64,000 nucleotides of DNA from an uncultured Granulosicoccus sp. (GTDB lineage Bacteria > Pseudomonadota > Gammaproteobacteria > Granulosicoccales > Granulosicoccaceae): contig CANLXI010000004.1 in the NCBI GenBank assembly GCA_947495035.1, positions 186,001 through 250,000 on the forward strand. Direction: 5' to 3'. A model generated the notes under the pieces. The model was given only the letters and a program-made list of their open reading frames with translations, was not told the origin of the DNA and did no database searches. Below, piece after piece: positions 7,714-16,288 of the stretch (position 1 is the stretch's first letter; every line of letters begins with the position of its first letter). A program made the position numbers and the translations under genes.

Positions 7714-9020
7714 TGATCTCACTGGTGGGTATCGGCATTCTGCTGATACTGATATTCCTGCGCGTACCGATCGCTTTCGCCATGGCTCTGGTGGGCGGCA
7801 TCGGGTTCGCGATCATGCGTGGCTGGGGGCCAGCGGGTTCGATGATCGGCAATGCCGTATTCGAAACCGGGCTCAGTTATTCATTGTCCGTCGTTCCCCT
7901 GTTCATCTTCATGGGGAACATCATGGCCAAGGCAGGTATCGCGCAAGGTCTGTTTGCCGGCGCTGATCACCTGTTCGGGCGTATGCGTGGTGGACTGGCC
8001 TTGGCCACCGTTATCAGTTGCGGCAGTTTTTCTGCGGTATCCGGGTCTTCTCTGGCCACGGCTGCCACCATGTCGCGCGTGGCAATGCCGCCCATGCGTC
8101 GCTTCGGCTATTCCGACAGTCTGGCAGCCGGTGCCATCGCTGCAGGAGGCACGCTTGGTATATTGATTCCACCTTCGGTCATTCTGATCATCTATGGGCT
8201 GCTGACTGAAAGTGATATAGGCAAGCTGTTCATTGCCGGTCTGTTGCCAGGCCTGCTGGGCATCGTTCTATATCTGGCGGCAGTCATGATCACGGTGAGA
8301 ATCTTTCCCGATCGAGCGCCTCCGGTTACCGAGGCGGCTCCCATGACGCGACGCGACCGTATCGGCGTGTGGGGAACCCTTGCCCTGTTTGCCTTCATCA
8401 TGGGCGGTATCTATGGGGGTTTTTTCACGCCGATCGAGGCGGCTGGCATGGGGGCATTCTTTGCGCTGGTGCTGGCGTTGGCCATACGCGGACTGACACG
8501 CGAAAGTTTCGCCTCTGCCTGTCGAGAAACCGTACTGTCATCCGGCATGATTTTCGTCATTGTCATCGGCGCAGAGATATTCTCGTCCTTTGTCAACTTC
8601 GCCGGGCTGCCGGATGCGCTGGTGGACATGGTCTACGACTCAGGCTTCAGTACCTGGGGAGTCATCCTGATCATGGTTGGCATCTATCTGGTACTGGGCT
8701 GCGTTTTCGAGAGCCTGTCGATGATTCTGCTGACGGTACCGGTCTTCTATCCGATCATCATTCAACTCGACTTCGGTAGTGGTCTGTTGGCCGATCCTGA
8801 AATGGTCAGTATCTGGTTCGCCATTGTGGTCGTTGTCGTGACCGAGATCAGCTTGATAACGCCGCCGGTCGGGATGAACGCCTTTGTCTTGCGCTCGGTA
8901 CTGACCGATGTCTCCCTGGGCACCATCTTCAAGGGCGTGATTCCATTCTGGATCGCGGATATCGTGCGGCTGGCGTTGTTGCTGCTGTTACCCTGGATAT
9001 CGCTGGTGCTGTTGACTTGA
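7710..9020 (+). CDS. dctM: TRAP transporter large permease (DctM type)
   Basis: A 436-residue polytopic protein with roughly twelve membrane segments. It shows typical DctM motifs: FLRVPIAFAMALVGGIGF near the N-terminus, AAGGTLGILIPPSVILIIYG in the middle and EISLITPPVGMNAFVL near the end. Together with DctP and DctQ it makes a sodium-coupled high-affinity uptake system. It is the last gene of the operon; a GC-rich hairpin follows 16 bp downstream. Confidence 0.93.
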   Translation: MMISLVGIGILLILIFLRVPIAFAMALVGGIGFAIMRGWGPAGSMIGNAVFETGLSYSLSVVPLFIFMGNIMAKAGIAQGLFAGADHLFGRMRGGLALATVISCGSFSAVSGSSLATAATMSRVAMPPMRRFGYSDSLAAGAIAAGGTLGILIPPSVILIIYGLLTESDIGKLFIAGLLPGLLGIVLYLAAVMITVRIFPDRAPPVTEAAPMTRRDRIGVWGTLALFAFIMGGIYGGFFTPIEAAGMGAFFALVLALAIRGLTRESFASACRETVLSSGMIFVIVIGAEIFSSFVNFAGLPDALVDMVYDSGFSTWGVILIMVGIYLVLGCVFESLSMILLTVPVFYPIIIQLDFGSGLLADPEMVSIWFAIVVVVVTEISLITPPVGMNAFVLRSVLTDVSLGTIFKGVIPFWIADIVRLALLLLLPWISLVLLT

Positions 9021-9036
9021 TTTGCATTGTATGACT

Positions 9037-9057
9037 CCCGGCCGTCCGTCGGCCGGG
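9037..9057 (+). terminator. GC-rich hairpin after the TRAP operon
   Basis: CCCGGCCG and CGGCCGGG form a perfect 8-bp stem around the loop TCCGT, 16 bp after the dctM stop. No T-run follows, so this is not a classical intrinsic terminator. It may act as a weak or Rho-assisted terminator or protect the 3' end. Confidence 0.45.
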
Positions 9058-9360
9058 AACATTGCTCGGCCGAAGGCGATGTCGGGTCGAGGAATCATGT
9101 CTCATTGAGGCTGTTTGCCTTGTACAGCGCCAGAATCCCTGGCAATGCTTGTCCCATGCTCGGCGCCACCCTCCATGAGCTCTGGACGGTTGCGGGTTGG
9201 AGAGGAATCGCAGGATATTGCCTGAAACCATGTAGAAAGCGCAAAGCCCGAATTTCCGGAAGCCTCATCGATAGACTCTGCTTCATCGACCTGGCCAGCC
9301 CTGTCAGTTTCCACCGTTTACTCGGGGCAGCCTACCGCAGAGAGCAGAGGAAATTCGAGC
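9058..9360. other. Intergenic stretch without a recognised gene
   Basis: This stretch lies between the hairpin after dctM and the aldehyde dehydrogenase. Both strands carry short open frames, but none has a convincing start site or a recognisable product. It probably holds the promoter and leader of the aldehyde dehydrogenase operon; a purine-rich AGAGGA lies just before the ATG at 9361. Confidence 0.5.
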
Positions 9361-10737
9361 ATGGGAACCATCACGACCATCAATCCCGCCACCGAGGAAG
9401 AGATCAGCAGTCATGAGCTCATGAGCAAGGACGCTGCTTTCGACAGGATCGAGTCCGCCAATCGCGCCTTCCACGAATGGCGCATGAAGTCGCATGAAGA
9501 GCGTGCTCCCTTTCTCCGCGACATCGCTTCAGCGCTTCGCAATCACGCGGAAGATCTTGCCAGTCTGATGACTGAGGAAGTCGGCAAGCTGTATCGCGAC
9601 GGATTGACCGAGGTCGAGTTGTGCGCACAGATCTTCGAATACACGGCACAGAATGGCCCAGCCGAACTGGCCGATGAAGAACGAACACATGGCGAAAAGG
9701 GCAAGCGGGGCATCGTCACGTACTCACCGATCGGTGTCATCTACAGTATTCAGCCGTGGAATTTTCCCATTTACCAGCCCGCTCGTGTACTGGCGTCGAA
9801 TCTGATGGCAGGCAACTCGGTCATTCTCAAACATGCGGCCATTTGTACTGGCAGCGGGTTGAAGTTTCGCGATTTGTGCCGGGAAGCGGGTCTGCCCGAG
9901 GGGCTTTTCGAGGTGCTGCTGATAGATCACGATACATCGGATGAAATCATTGCACACCCACAGGTCAGAGGCGTGACAATGACAGGCAGCGACAGTGCCG
10001 GACGACATATAGGCTCATTGGCCAGTCGCCACTTGAAGAAGAGCGTTCTGGAGCTCGGGTCCAACGACGCCTACCTGGTGCTGGAAGATGCGGATGTGGA
10101 TCTCGCGGTGAAAACCTGTGTGCAGGGGCGCATTTACAACAATGGTGAGACCTGCGTGTCCGCCAAGAGATTTGTCGTATGTGATGCGGTTCATGATGAA
10201 TTCCTGAGTGCATTTGTCGAACAGATGCAAGCGGTCAGAATGGGCGATCCACGGAATGAGGACACGCAACTGGGCCCGGTATCGAGCCAAGAGCAATTCG
10301 ATACCTTGTGCGAGCAGGTGGAAAAGAGCGTTGCCGGCGGTGCGGTAGTGTCCTGTGGTGGAAATCCGCCGGAGAGAAGCGGCTACTATTTTCCTGCAAC
10401 GGTACTGACAGAGTGCAAGCCTGGTACTCCTGCCCATGACGATGAACTGTTCGGCCCGGTGGCCTCGGTCATCAGGGCGAAGAATGATGAGGATGCCATG
10501 CGCATTGCCAACGACAGTCGTTATGGGCTCGGAGGTGGCATTTTCACTCGCGATGAGAAGCGAGCCGTTACCCTTGCGCGGGATCACTTCGATACCGGGA
10601 TGGTACGTATCAATTCCTTCGGTGCTGCGGATCCCGGCATGCCTTTCGGCGGCGTCAAGGATTCGGGCTACGGGCGTGAACACGGCGGTTTCGGCATGAA
10701 GGAGTTCGTCAACATCAAGGCGATTTTCCTGCCATGA
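9361..10737 (+). CDS. NAD(P)-dependent aldehyde dehydrogenase (succinate-semialdehyde dehydrogenase-like)
   Basis: A 458-residue member of the ALDH superfamily. The catalytic cysteine is C265 in NNGETCVSAKRF and the general base is E231 in LELGSNDAYLV, with the usual 34-residue spacing. The N-terminal NPATEEEISS and C-terminal GMPFGGVKDSGYGREHGGFG resemble the Sad/GabD group. It lacks the extra N-terminal segment of longer ALDHs. The next gene, a glutathione S-transferase, overlaps it by 4 bp, so the pair is an operon possibly used to detoxify reactive aldehydes. Exact substrate not readable. Confidence 0.88.
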   Translation: MGTITTINPATEEEISSHELMSKDAAFDRIESANRAFHEWRMKSHEERAPFLRDIASALRNHAEDLASLMTEEVGKLYRDGLTEVELCAQIFEYTAQNGPAELADEERTHGEKGKRGIVTYSPIGVIYSIQPWNFPIYQPARVLASNLMAGNSVILKHAAICTGSGLKFRDLCREAGLPEGLFEVLLIDHDTSDEIIAHPQVRGVTMTGSDSAGRHIGSLASRHLKKSVLELGSNDAYLVLEDADVDLAVKTCVQGRIYNNGETCVSAKRFVVCDAVHDEFLSAFVEQMQAVRMGDPRNEDTQLGPVSSQEQFDTLCEQVEKSVAGGAVVSCGGNPPERSGYYFPATVLTECKPGTPAHDDELFGPVASVIRAKNDEDAMRIANDSRYGLGGGIFTRDEKRAVTLARDHFDTGMVRINSFGAADPGMPFGGVKDSGYGREHGGFGMKEFVNIKAIFLP

Positions 10738-11348
10738 TCACCATTCACTGTCTGGCCTATTCACGTGCCATACGCCTGCTGTGGTTGATGGAAGATCTCG
10801 AGCAGCCTTACCATCTGGTGTTCTACGAGCGTACGGAAAACTTTCGGGCGCCTGAGAGTCTGGCGAGAGTTCACCCGCTGGGCAAGTCTCCGGTTATCCA
10901 GGATGAACAGCTAGTGCTGGCGGAGTCCGCAACTTGTCTGCGTTATCTGCATGACAGGTTCGGCGATGGTCGGCATGTTCCCGCTGCCGGTACCGACGAT
11001 CATCTGCGCCATGAGGAACTGCTTGATTATGTCGAGAGTTCGTTTGCGAGTGTTGCCATGCAATTGCTGTTGCCACATATGCGCGGTGACGAGCCGACCA
11101 GTGCAGCGTATGAAGCGATGCAGAAGCATCAGGAGTACATCGTCCATCAGCTTCCGGAAAAAGGTCTGTTGTTTGGCGACATGGTGTCACTGGCAGACAT
11201 GCAGTTCTCATATCTGTTGGCGAATCTGTCCAGATCCGGATTTCTTGAAGATGCGCCTCGTCTCGCCGCGTATTGGCAGCATATGCAGATGGAGTCCGGC
11301 TATCGGGCGGCCATTACCCATGGCGGGCCGATGGCTCCCGAACGATGA
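10734..11348 (+). CDS. Glutathione S-transferase family protein
   Basis: A 204-residue protein with an N-terminal thioredoxin-like domain (ITIHCLAYSRAIRLLWLMED, residues 2-21, then VHPLGKSPVIQD and the ES motif in LAESATCLRYL). An all-helical C-terminal domain contains GLLFGDMVSLADMQFSY, the conserved GST N-capping region. An active-site serine or tyrosine is expected near residue 9 (SRAIR). It overlaps the aldehyde dehydrogenase stop codon (ATGA). The maleylacetoacetate isomerase signature was not seen, so I do not assign it to the homogentisate pathway. Confidence 0.85.
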   Translation: MITIHCLAYSRAIRLLWLMEDLEQPYHLVFYERTENFRAPESLARVHPLGKSPVIQDEQLVLAESATCLRYLHDRFGDGRHVPAAGTDDHLRHEELLDYVESSFASVAMQLLLPHMRGDEPTSAAYEAMQKHQEYIVHQLPEKGLLFGDMVSLADMQFSYLLANLSRSGFLEDAPRLAAYWQHMQMESGYRAAITHGGPMAPER

Positions 11349-11427
11349 GTGACAGTCGGGATCTGCCGCTGGCAGTCTCGCCAACAGGAAAGCAATCGCC
11401 AATCTCAACGAATCGCAGGAGCATGAT

Positions 11428-12030
11428 ATGCAGGTACTAGTCGCTGGAGCCACGGGCAAGACCGGAGTCCGCCTGATCGAAGAACTGAAGTCACGCGGGC
11501 ATTCTCCGGTAGCACTGGTCAGGTCAAGCTCGGACACGAGCGATCTACCCGGGGATGTCACGCTACGTCAGGGTGATCTGACGGATCTGCAGGATGACGT
11601 ATGCGCAGGCTGCGATGTGGTGGTGTTTGCTGCCGGGTCGGGAGGGGGGACAGGGCCCGAGATGACCGACAAGGTCGACCGTGATGGCGCGATCAGGCTG
11701 GTGGATATGGCTGTGAAGTCCGATGTGCAACGCTTCGTCATGCTCAGCACGGTCGGCGCCGACAAACCGGATCAGAACAGCGAACTGGCTCATTATCTTC
11801 AGGCCAAGCATGATGCTGACGAACACCTGAAGTCGTCGGGTCTTGCCTACGCGATTGTGCGACCGGTCAGTCTCACGGATGACGACGGTAGCCGTGACGT
11901 GCTGTACGGAGACGATGTTGATGTCAAGGGAACGGCTGCCCGCGGTGATGTTGCAGCGGTATTGGCAACGGCGGTTGAGGACGATTCGTGGACAGGCAAG
12001 GTGGCGTTGATGCAGTCCGCGTCGGTGTGA
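11428..12030 (+). CDS. NAD(P)-binding SDR-like protein
   Basis: A 200-residue atypical short-chain dehydrogenase of the NAD(P)H-binding (SDR_a5/NmrA-like) type. The nucleotide motif VAGATGKTGVRLIEEL is at the N-terminus, followed by VALVRSSSD and, near the middle, VVVFAAGSGGGTGPE and RFVMLSTVGADKP. The C-terminal AYAIVRPVSLTDD is also typical. AGGAG stands upstream of the ATG. Such proteins act as reductases or redox sensors; the sequence does not show which. A heptamer tandem repeat begins 15 bp after the stop. Confidence 0.85.
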   Translation: MQVLVAGATGKTGVRLIEELKSRGHSPVALVRSSSDTSDLPGDVTLRQGDLTDLQDDVCAGCDVVVFAAGSGGGTGPEMTDKVDRDGAIRLVDMAVKSDVQRFVMLSTVGADKPDQNSELAHYLQAKHDADEHLKSSGLAYAIVRPVSLTDDDGSRDVLYGDDVDVKGTAARGDVAAVLATAVEDDSWTGKVALMQSASV

Positions 12031-12044
12031 TGGATGATCATGTT

Positions 12045-12121
12045 TGCGGACTGCGGACTGCGGACTGCGGACTGCGGACTGCGGACTGCGGACTGCGGAC
12101 TGCGGACTGCGGACTGCGGAC
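12045..12121. repeat. Eleven perfect tandem copies of the heptamer TGCGGAC
   Basis: Positions 12045-12121 are 77 bp made of eleven identical TGCGGAC units, followed by a partial TGC. The array lies between two convergent genes, just after the SDR-like gene, and is therefore in the 3' untranslated regions. Perfect identity implies recent expansion. Frames through it encode only low-complexity peptide and are not genes. Confidence 0.97.
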
Positions 12122-12198
12122 TGCTTGGTTTGTGATCCGTGATTTGTGATGCAGATTCGTTGCGTCACGGATGCGTGATAACCGGGCAGGGCAGGCGC

Positions 12199-12831
12199 TC
12201 AGGACGACATTGCCTGCCTGGCTGTCAGTGCCCAGCCACCGGCTATCGTCAACAGGCATCCACCACCACGGTTGAAGCGTTTGCGCGCGGCGCTTGATGA
12301 GAGCAGGTTGCGGGCATTGGTGGCGAATACCGCATACAGCATTGCATTCAGGCTTGCCAGTGCAACGAACGTCAGAGAAAGGATCCACAGCTGTGCCGGT
12401 ACCGGCTTGTCGTGGTCGAGGAACTGAGGCAGGAATGCGACGAAGAAGATGATGCCCTTCGGGTTCAGCGCGGTGACAAGCCAGGTGTTTGCAAACAGTG
12501 TCCATGGGGACAGAGCCTCAGGCTGCCCGCCCTCACTGACAGGGGGGTCATTGCTCATCAGCATGCGGACACCGAGATACACCAGATACAGTCCGCCAAC
12601 CCACTTGATGACAGTGAAAAGCCAGGCCGAGGTGGCGAGTATCGTGCCCAGGCCAGCCAGGGACAGGATCAACGCCGTCGAGTCGCCCAGAGCGACAGCG
12701 GCAACCAGCGGTATATTGGCTCGTTTGCCCTGTGCAATCGAGTAACTGATGACGGTCAGTATCGTGGGGCCGGGGATGATCAGCAGGATGGTGGATGCGA
12801 TGACAAACGCCAGCCAGAGTTCTATGACCAT
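12199..12831 (-). CDS. LysE/RhtB-family amino acid exporter
   Basis: A 210-residue inner-membrane protein with about six helices. The N-terminal IPGPTILTVISYSIAQGKRA is the diagnostic LysE/RhtB motif. It is followed by GDSTALILSLAGLG and, later, NPKGIIFFVAFLPQF, also conserved. Family members export amino acids or homoserine lactones. Substrate not predictable. It is convergent with the SDR-like gene across the heptamer array. Confidence 0.9.
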   Translation of the reverse strand: MVIELWLAFVIASTILLIIPGPTILTVISYSIAQGKRANIPLVAAVALGDSTALILSLAGLGTILATSAWLFTVIKWVGGLYLVYLGVRMLMSNDPPVSEGGQPEALSPWTLFANTWLVTALNPKGIIFFVAFLPQFLDHDKPVPAQLWILSLTFVALASLNAMLYAVFATNARNLLSSSAARKRFNRGGGCLLTIAGGWALTARQAMSS

Positions 12832-13041
12832 TACAGTTTCTCGGTCAGGTCAAGTTCAGCTCGGCGATCAGGTCACCGAGGTCGTGGTTGCTGGCATCGA
12901 TTCCTGGACTGTACCCTGCCAGCCCTGATTTCGTCCGGTGCTGTCTGCAACCGCATACCGCGCCGAACCTGGTGCGGTATGCAGGCTTGTCGGGCGACTG
13001 GCGAATTGCCGCATTGACGTCAGCCGCAACGATCGTGGTCC

Positions 13042-13962
13042 TCAGACTTTAAGGCTTGGGATGATCTGCTTCTTGCGGCTGACCACGCCTGGCAAGGTGA
13101 CGGTATCGCCGTTTACGGTTGCACCGAAGCTTTTCTCCGCAACCTGCTTGACCAGTTCGTTGGGTACCAGCAATGTCGCTTCTTCAGCCAGGATATCGAT
13201 GACGAACAGCAGTACCTGATCTGCTCCGTCTTCACTCGCCACGCCCGGCATCGCCTGCATCAGTGATTCCTTGCGGGCCAGCACGGTACCGGCAGAAGTG
13301 GTTTCCAGTACCGAGATTCGAAAGCTCTTGCCGGCGATGTCGTATTGCTTCGAATCCATGCGCAGCAACTGGGCATCGGAAAAAGTGGACACGTCGGATT
13401 TTGCGGCAAACATTTCAGAGGCATAGTCGGGGATGGAAATTGCCAGTTCCCCGGCAATCTTCTCGGCCACCTCACGGTCGCGATCGGTTGTGGTCGGAGA
13501 CCGGAATTCGAGCGTGTCGGACAGTATGCAGGACAGCATTGCTCCCTTGATGTTCTCGGGCATCCGCCCTGCATCTTCGCCCATCAGGTCGTGCATGATG
13601 GTGGCTGTGCAGGCTACCGGACGTACCGTGATCGTGATGGGTTTGCGCGTCTTGATACCGCCTGCGAGCATATGATGATCGATGATCTCGATGATATCCG
13701 CCGAGTTGATACCGTCGGGCAGTTCGGCGGGATTGTTGGTATCGACAATCACGACGCTGTCGTCCTCGCTGACATCTTCGATGATGCCTGGCTTGTCCAG
13801 ACCCCAGCGCTGGAGCATGAACGCAGCTTCGGTATTGGGCTCGCCAAGCAGACAGGCTTCAGCAGGAGTGCCGCGCACTTCCGTCAGATACCAGGCCCAG
13901 ATGAGGGGTGAGCCGGTGGAGTCGGTATCGGGAGATTTGTGACCGAATACTTTGATAGTCAT
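13042..13962 (-). CDS. ppaC: Manganese-dependent inorganic pyrophosphatase
   Basis: A 306-residue family II pyrophosphatase of the DHH superfamily, hydrolysing PPi to phosphate. Metal and substrate motifs are visible: FGHKSPDTDS near the N-terminus (H and two Asp), VVIVDTNNPAEL, EIIDHHML (the DHH motif), and a C-terminal SRKKQIIPSL signature that binds phosphate. The length is standard for family II. It appears to be transcribed alone. It may replace or supplement a family I enzyme elsewhere in the genome. Confidence 0.95.
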   Translation of the reverse strand: MTIKVFGHKSPDTDSTGSPLIWAWYLTEVRGTPAEACLLGEPNTEAAFMLQRWGLDKPGIIEDVSEDDSVVIVDTNNPAELPDGINSADIIEIIDHHMLAGGIKTRKPITITVRPVACTATIMHDLMGEDAGRMPENIKGAMLSCILSDTLEFRSPTTTDRDREVAEKIAGELAISIPDYASEMFAAKSDVSTFSDAQLLRMDSKQYDIAGKSFRISVLETTSAGTVLARKESLMQAMPGVASEDGADQVLLFVIDILAEEATLLVPNELVKQVAEKSFGATVNGDTVTLPGVVSRKKQIIPSLKV

Positions 13963-14161
13963 GAAAATAAGTGTCGTTACTGATTGGGAGAAGCTGGCTT
14001 GCCCGATGCGTCGGTGTCCACTCGATTGCCAGACGCCAGGCCGGTGTTTGTCAGGGGTCTGGCATAGCGCCGGACGTAGCTACGTCATTGTAATACCGAT
14101 TGAAAACTGTTGCATGCATTGCCGGAAGACAGCGGCGTTCATGAACGTAGGATGAAAGCCG

Positions 14162-14314
14162 CACGAGCCGCACGAGCCGCACGAGCCGCACGAGCCGCAC
14201 GAGCCGCACGAGCCGCACGAGCCGCACGAGCCGCACGAGACGCACGAGACGCACGAGACGCACGAGCCGCACGAGCCGCACGAGCCGCACGAGCCGCACG
14301 AGCCGCACGAGACG
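14162..14314. repeat. Seventeen tandem copies of a 9-bp unit, CACGAGCCG or CACGAGACG
   Basis: The array is 153 bp of head-to-tail 9-mers. Thirteen units are CACGAGCCG; units 9 to 11 and the last unit are CACGAGACG. There is no other variation. The order of variants indicates slippage or unequal crossing-over. It lies between ppaC and hipBA and is probably noncoding. Confidence 0.95.
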
Positions 14315-14434
14315 GCCAGTCTGCTGGTTGGCAGGATGACGAGTAGCTGTCCTTGGGGACGGGGCGATTACGTGATTCTGCTCCCCGAGCAGCGTTCGCA
14401 TGAGGTGCAGGACGCTGGATGAGTTGAAAAAAAA

Positions 14435-14544
14435 CCCGATCGGGAGCATTCGAGTTCAATCGGGATCTCGATACTGAAAATCGTCCCTATCGGGTGCTTT
14501 AACCTTTTTCTGGTCTGAAAAATGCCATAATAATCCCGAAAGGG
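14435..14544. promoter_or_regulatory. HipB operator cluster, three CCC-N4-GGG sites spaced by 50 bp
   Basis: CCCGATCGGG at 14435, CCCTATCGGG at 14485 and CCCGAAAGGG at 14535 share one pattern and start exactly 50 bp apart. A half-site (ATCGGG) ends at 14464, in register 20 bp after the first. The last site ends 7 bp before the hipB ATG and contributes the AGGGG that serves as ribosome-binding site. A CATAAT -10-like element lies at 14526-14531. HipB-type antitoxins bind several short palindromes upstream of their own operon, so autorepression is likely. Confidence 0.7.
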
Positions 14545-14551
14545 GTGATTC

Positions 14552-14776
14552 ATGATGGAAATACTCAGTGTTCAAATGCTCGGTGAGCTCATTCGCCAGG
14601 AGCGCAAACGTCAGAGGGTAACGCAGTCGGAGTTGGCTGCTCTGGCTGGCGTAGGGGTGCGATTCCTGCGTGAACTGGAGCATGGCAAGGGTAGCTGCCA
14701 ATTGGGGCTGGCGCTGGCGGTGTTGCAAACGCTGGGCGTCACTCTTGATGCACAGACACGAGATCACGGGCAGTGA
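14552..14776 (+). CDS. hipB: HipB-like antitoxin, XRE-family repressor
   Basis: A 74-residue helix-turn-helix protein. The motif spans RQERKRQRVTQSELAALAGV to RFLRELEHGKGSC, the standard XRE fold, followed by ALAVLQTLGVTLDA. A second ATG directly follows the first, so the start could be 14555. It overlaps hipA by 4 bp (GTGA). It should bind the palindromes just upstream and neutralise the HipA kinase. Confidence 0.92.
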   Translation: MMEILSVQMLGELIRQERKRQRVTQSELAALAGVGVRFLRELEHGKGSCQLGLALAVLQTLGVTLDAQTRDHGQ

Positions 14777-16029
14777 AGCGCAAACTGGATGTCTACCTGC
14801 ATGCGACCAAGGCCGGTCTGCTCGAGCAGGGCGAGACTGCCGAGTTGACGTTCAGCTACGACAGGGCGTACCTCGACTCGGAATCGGCAAGAGCGATTTC
14901 AGTCTCAATGCCCTTGAACAGCCAGCCCTTCCCCAATGCAGTGGCCAAACCGTATTTCTCCGGCCTGTTGCCAGATGAGTCGGCGCGCACCCGCCTGGCT
15001 GCGGCCCTTGGCATCTCTGATACCAACGCCTTCGGCATGCTGGAGATCATCGGAGGTGACTGCGCAGGTGCGTTGGCGCTGTTTCCACACGGTAGTGATC
15101 CTCTCATGCTGGATTCACAGGATGAAATCCTTGATCAGCAGCAGCTGGGAGAGCTGCTGCGGGAATTGCGGGGTGACCCCTTGCTGGGCAGTCGCAAGGA
15201 TGTCCGACTGTCACTGGCGGGTGCGCAAGACAAGATTGCAGTCAAGGTGAGCGATGGCAGGATTGCACTGGTCAAGAATGGCGAACCCACGACTCATATC
15301 CTGAAACCCGGTATTCAGGGGCTCGAAGGCACCTCGCAGAACGAAGTGTTCTGCATGACATTGGCAGCTCGCATGGGTCTGCCAGTGCCCGATGTGGCAT
15401 TCGGTCGAACCGATGATACCCAGTACATTCTGATAGAGCGTTTCGATCGTCTGCGACTGGACGATCGGTCTGTGCAACGCCTGCATCAGGAAGACTTCTG
15501 TCAGGCCCTGAGTATTCCACCCGAGCTGAAATACGAAGATGAGGGAGGACCCGGTATCGAGAAATCGCTGGCCTTGATTCAGCGAGTCGTGGATCGACCC
15601 GCGGCTGACAGGCTGTCCTTCCTGCGCATGCTTGTATTTCACTATCTGGTTGGCAATGCCGATGCCCATGCGAAGAACTATGCCTTGCTGCATGCATCGA
15701 ACACCGACGCGCCCGTTCTGGCGCCACTCTATGATGTGGTCTGCACGGCGGTCTATCCGCAACTGACGAAAAAATCGGCGATGCGTATCGGAGGCAGGAA
15801 TCTGCCTGACACGATCCAGCGCACACACTGGTTGTCATTGGTCCCGGACACGCGGGGCGCGCAGAGGTTGCTGCTCAAGGAGCTGAAGACGCTCGCCAGC
15901 GAGATCGTGCCGACAATGGAGCAATTACTGTCGGAAGCAGATGACCTGGGCATCGCACATCCGGTGCTGCAGACTATCGGGCAAGTGATCGGAAAGCGTT
16001 CGCAATTCATCCTGAGGTCGGTGCATTGA
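14773..16029 (+). CDS. hipA: HipA-family serine/threonine kinase toxin
   Basis: A 418-residue HipA homologue starting with GTG inside the hipB stop. The N-terminal HipA domain contains FSYDRAYLDSESARAISVSM and LLPDESARTRLA. The ATP-binding segment is DVRLSLAGAQDKIAVKV. The catalytic loop is GNADAHAKNYALL with D297, and the metal-binding Asp is D321 in APLYDVVCT. All key kinase residues are present, so the toxin is probably active. Known HipA proteins phosphorylate an aminoacyl-tRNA synthetase and cause growth arrest; the target here is unknown. Confidence 0.93.
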   Translation: MKRKLDVYLHATKAGLLEQGETAELTFSYDRAYLDSESARAISVSMPLNSQPFPNAVAKPYFSGLLPDESARTRLAAALGISDTNAFGMLEIIGGDCAGALALFPHGSDPLMLDSQDEILDQQQLGELLRELRGDPLLGSRKDVRLSLAGAQDKIAVKVSDGRIALVKNGEPTTHILKPGIQGLEGTSQNEVFCMTLAARMGLPVPDVAFGRTDDTQYILIERFDRLRLDDRSVQRLHQEDFCQALSIPPELKYEDEGGPGIEKSLALIQRVVDRPAADRLSFLRMLVFHYLVGNADAHAKNYALLHASNTDAPVLAPLYDVVCTAVYPQLTKKSAMRIGGRNLPDTIQRTHWLSLVPDTRGAQRLLLKELKTLASEIVPTMEQLLSEADDLGIAHPVLQTIGQVIGKRSQFILRSVH

Positions 16030-16288
16030 ATGCAACGGCCGACCGAACAGCGGATATCGCGCTACAGCAGACGTTCAGTCTGTTCGGCAGCGAAGTGCCG
16101 TGTAACGTGGTGCCAGATGCATGTCGCTCATGCCATCGATCTGATGGAACCATGAAGATTGCTGACTCGCCGGCAAGTCGTCATTCTCAGGCGTGCTCGG
16201 GTGACTGCCACGGGTATCAGTTCGTACTATAGACTGTGCAGAGCAGTCCCAGCCAGCCGGCATTATATTGCCTTGATGAGGAATGACC

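Larger units (their letters stand above)
13963..14551. other. 589-bp region with tandem repeat and hip operators
   Basis: Between ppaC and hipB I see no gene. The region holds a 17-unit 9-bp tandem array (14162-14314), then the operator cluster in front of hipB (14435-14544). Open frames run through the array on both strands only because a 9-bp unit cannot create stops; they encode Arg-Ala-Ala or Leu-Val-Arg repeats with no flanking protein-like sequence. Confidence 0.8.

Noticed and set aside
10734..11348. Glutathione S-transferase as maleylacetoacetate isomerase
   Set aside because: The isomerase-specific N-terminal signature is not seen and the gene is in a different operon.
12038..12505. 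Frames across the heptamer array extending into the LysE gene
   Set aside because: They consist of repeat-encoded SPQSAVR-type peptide and antisense LysE sequence.
14110..14449. Open frames on both strands across the 9-bp array (Arg-Ala-Ala and Leu-Val-Arg repeats)
   Set aside because: A 9-bp unit cannot create stops, so openness is automatic. Flanking parts look random and lack start signals.
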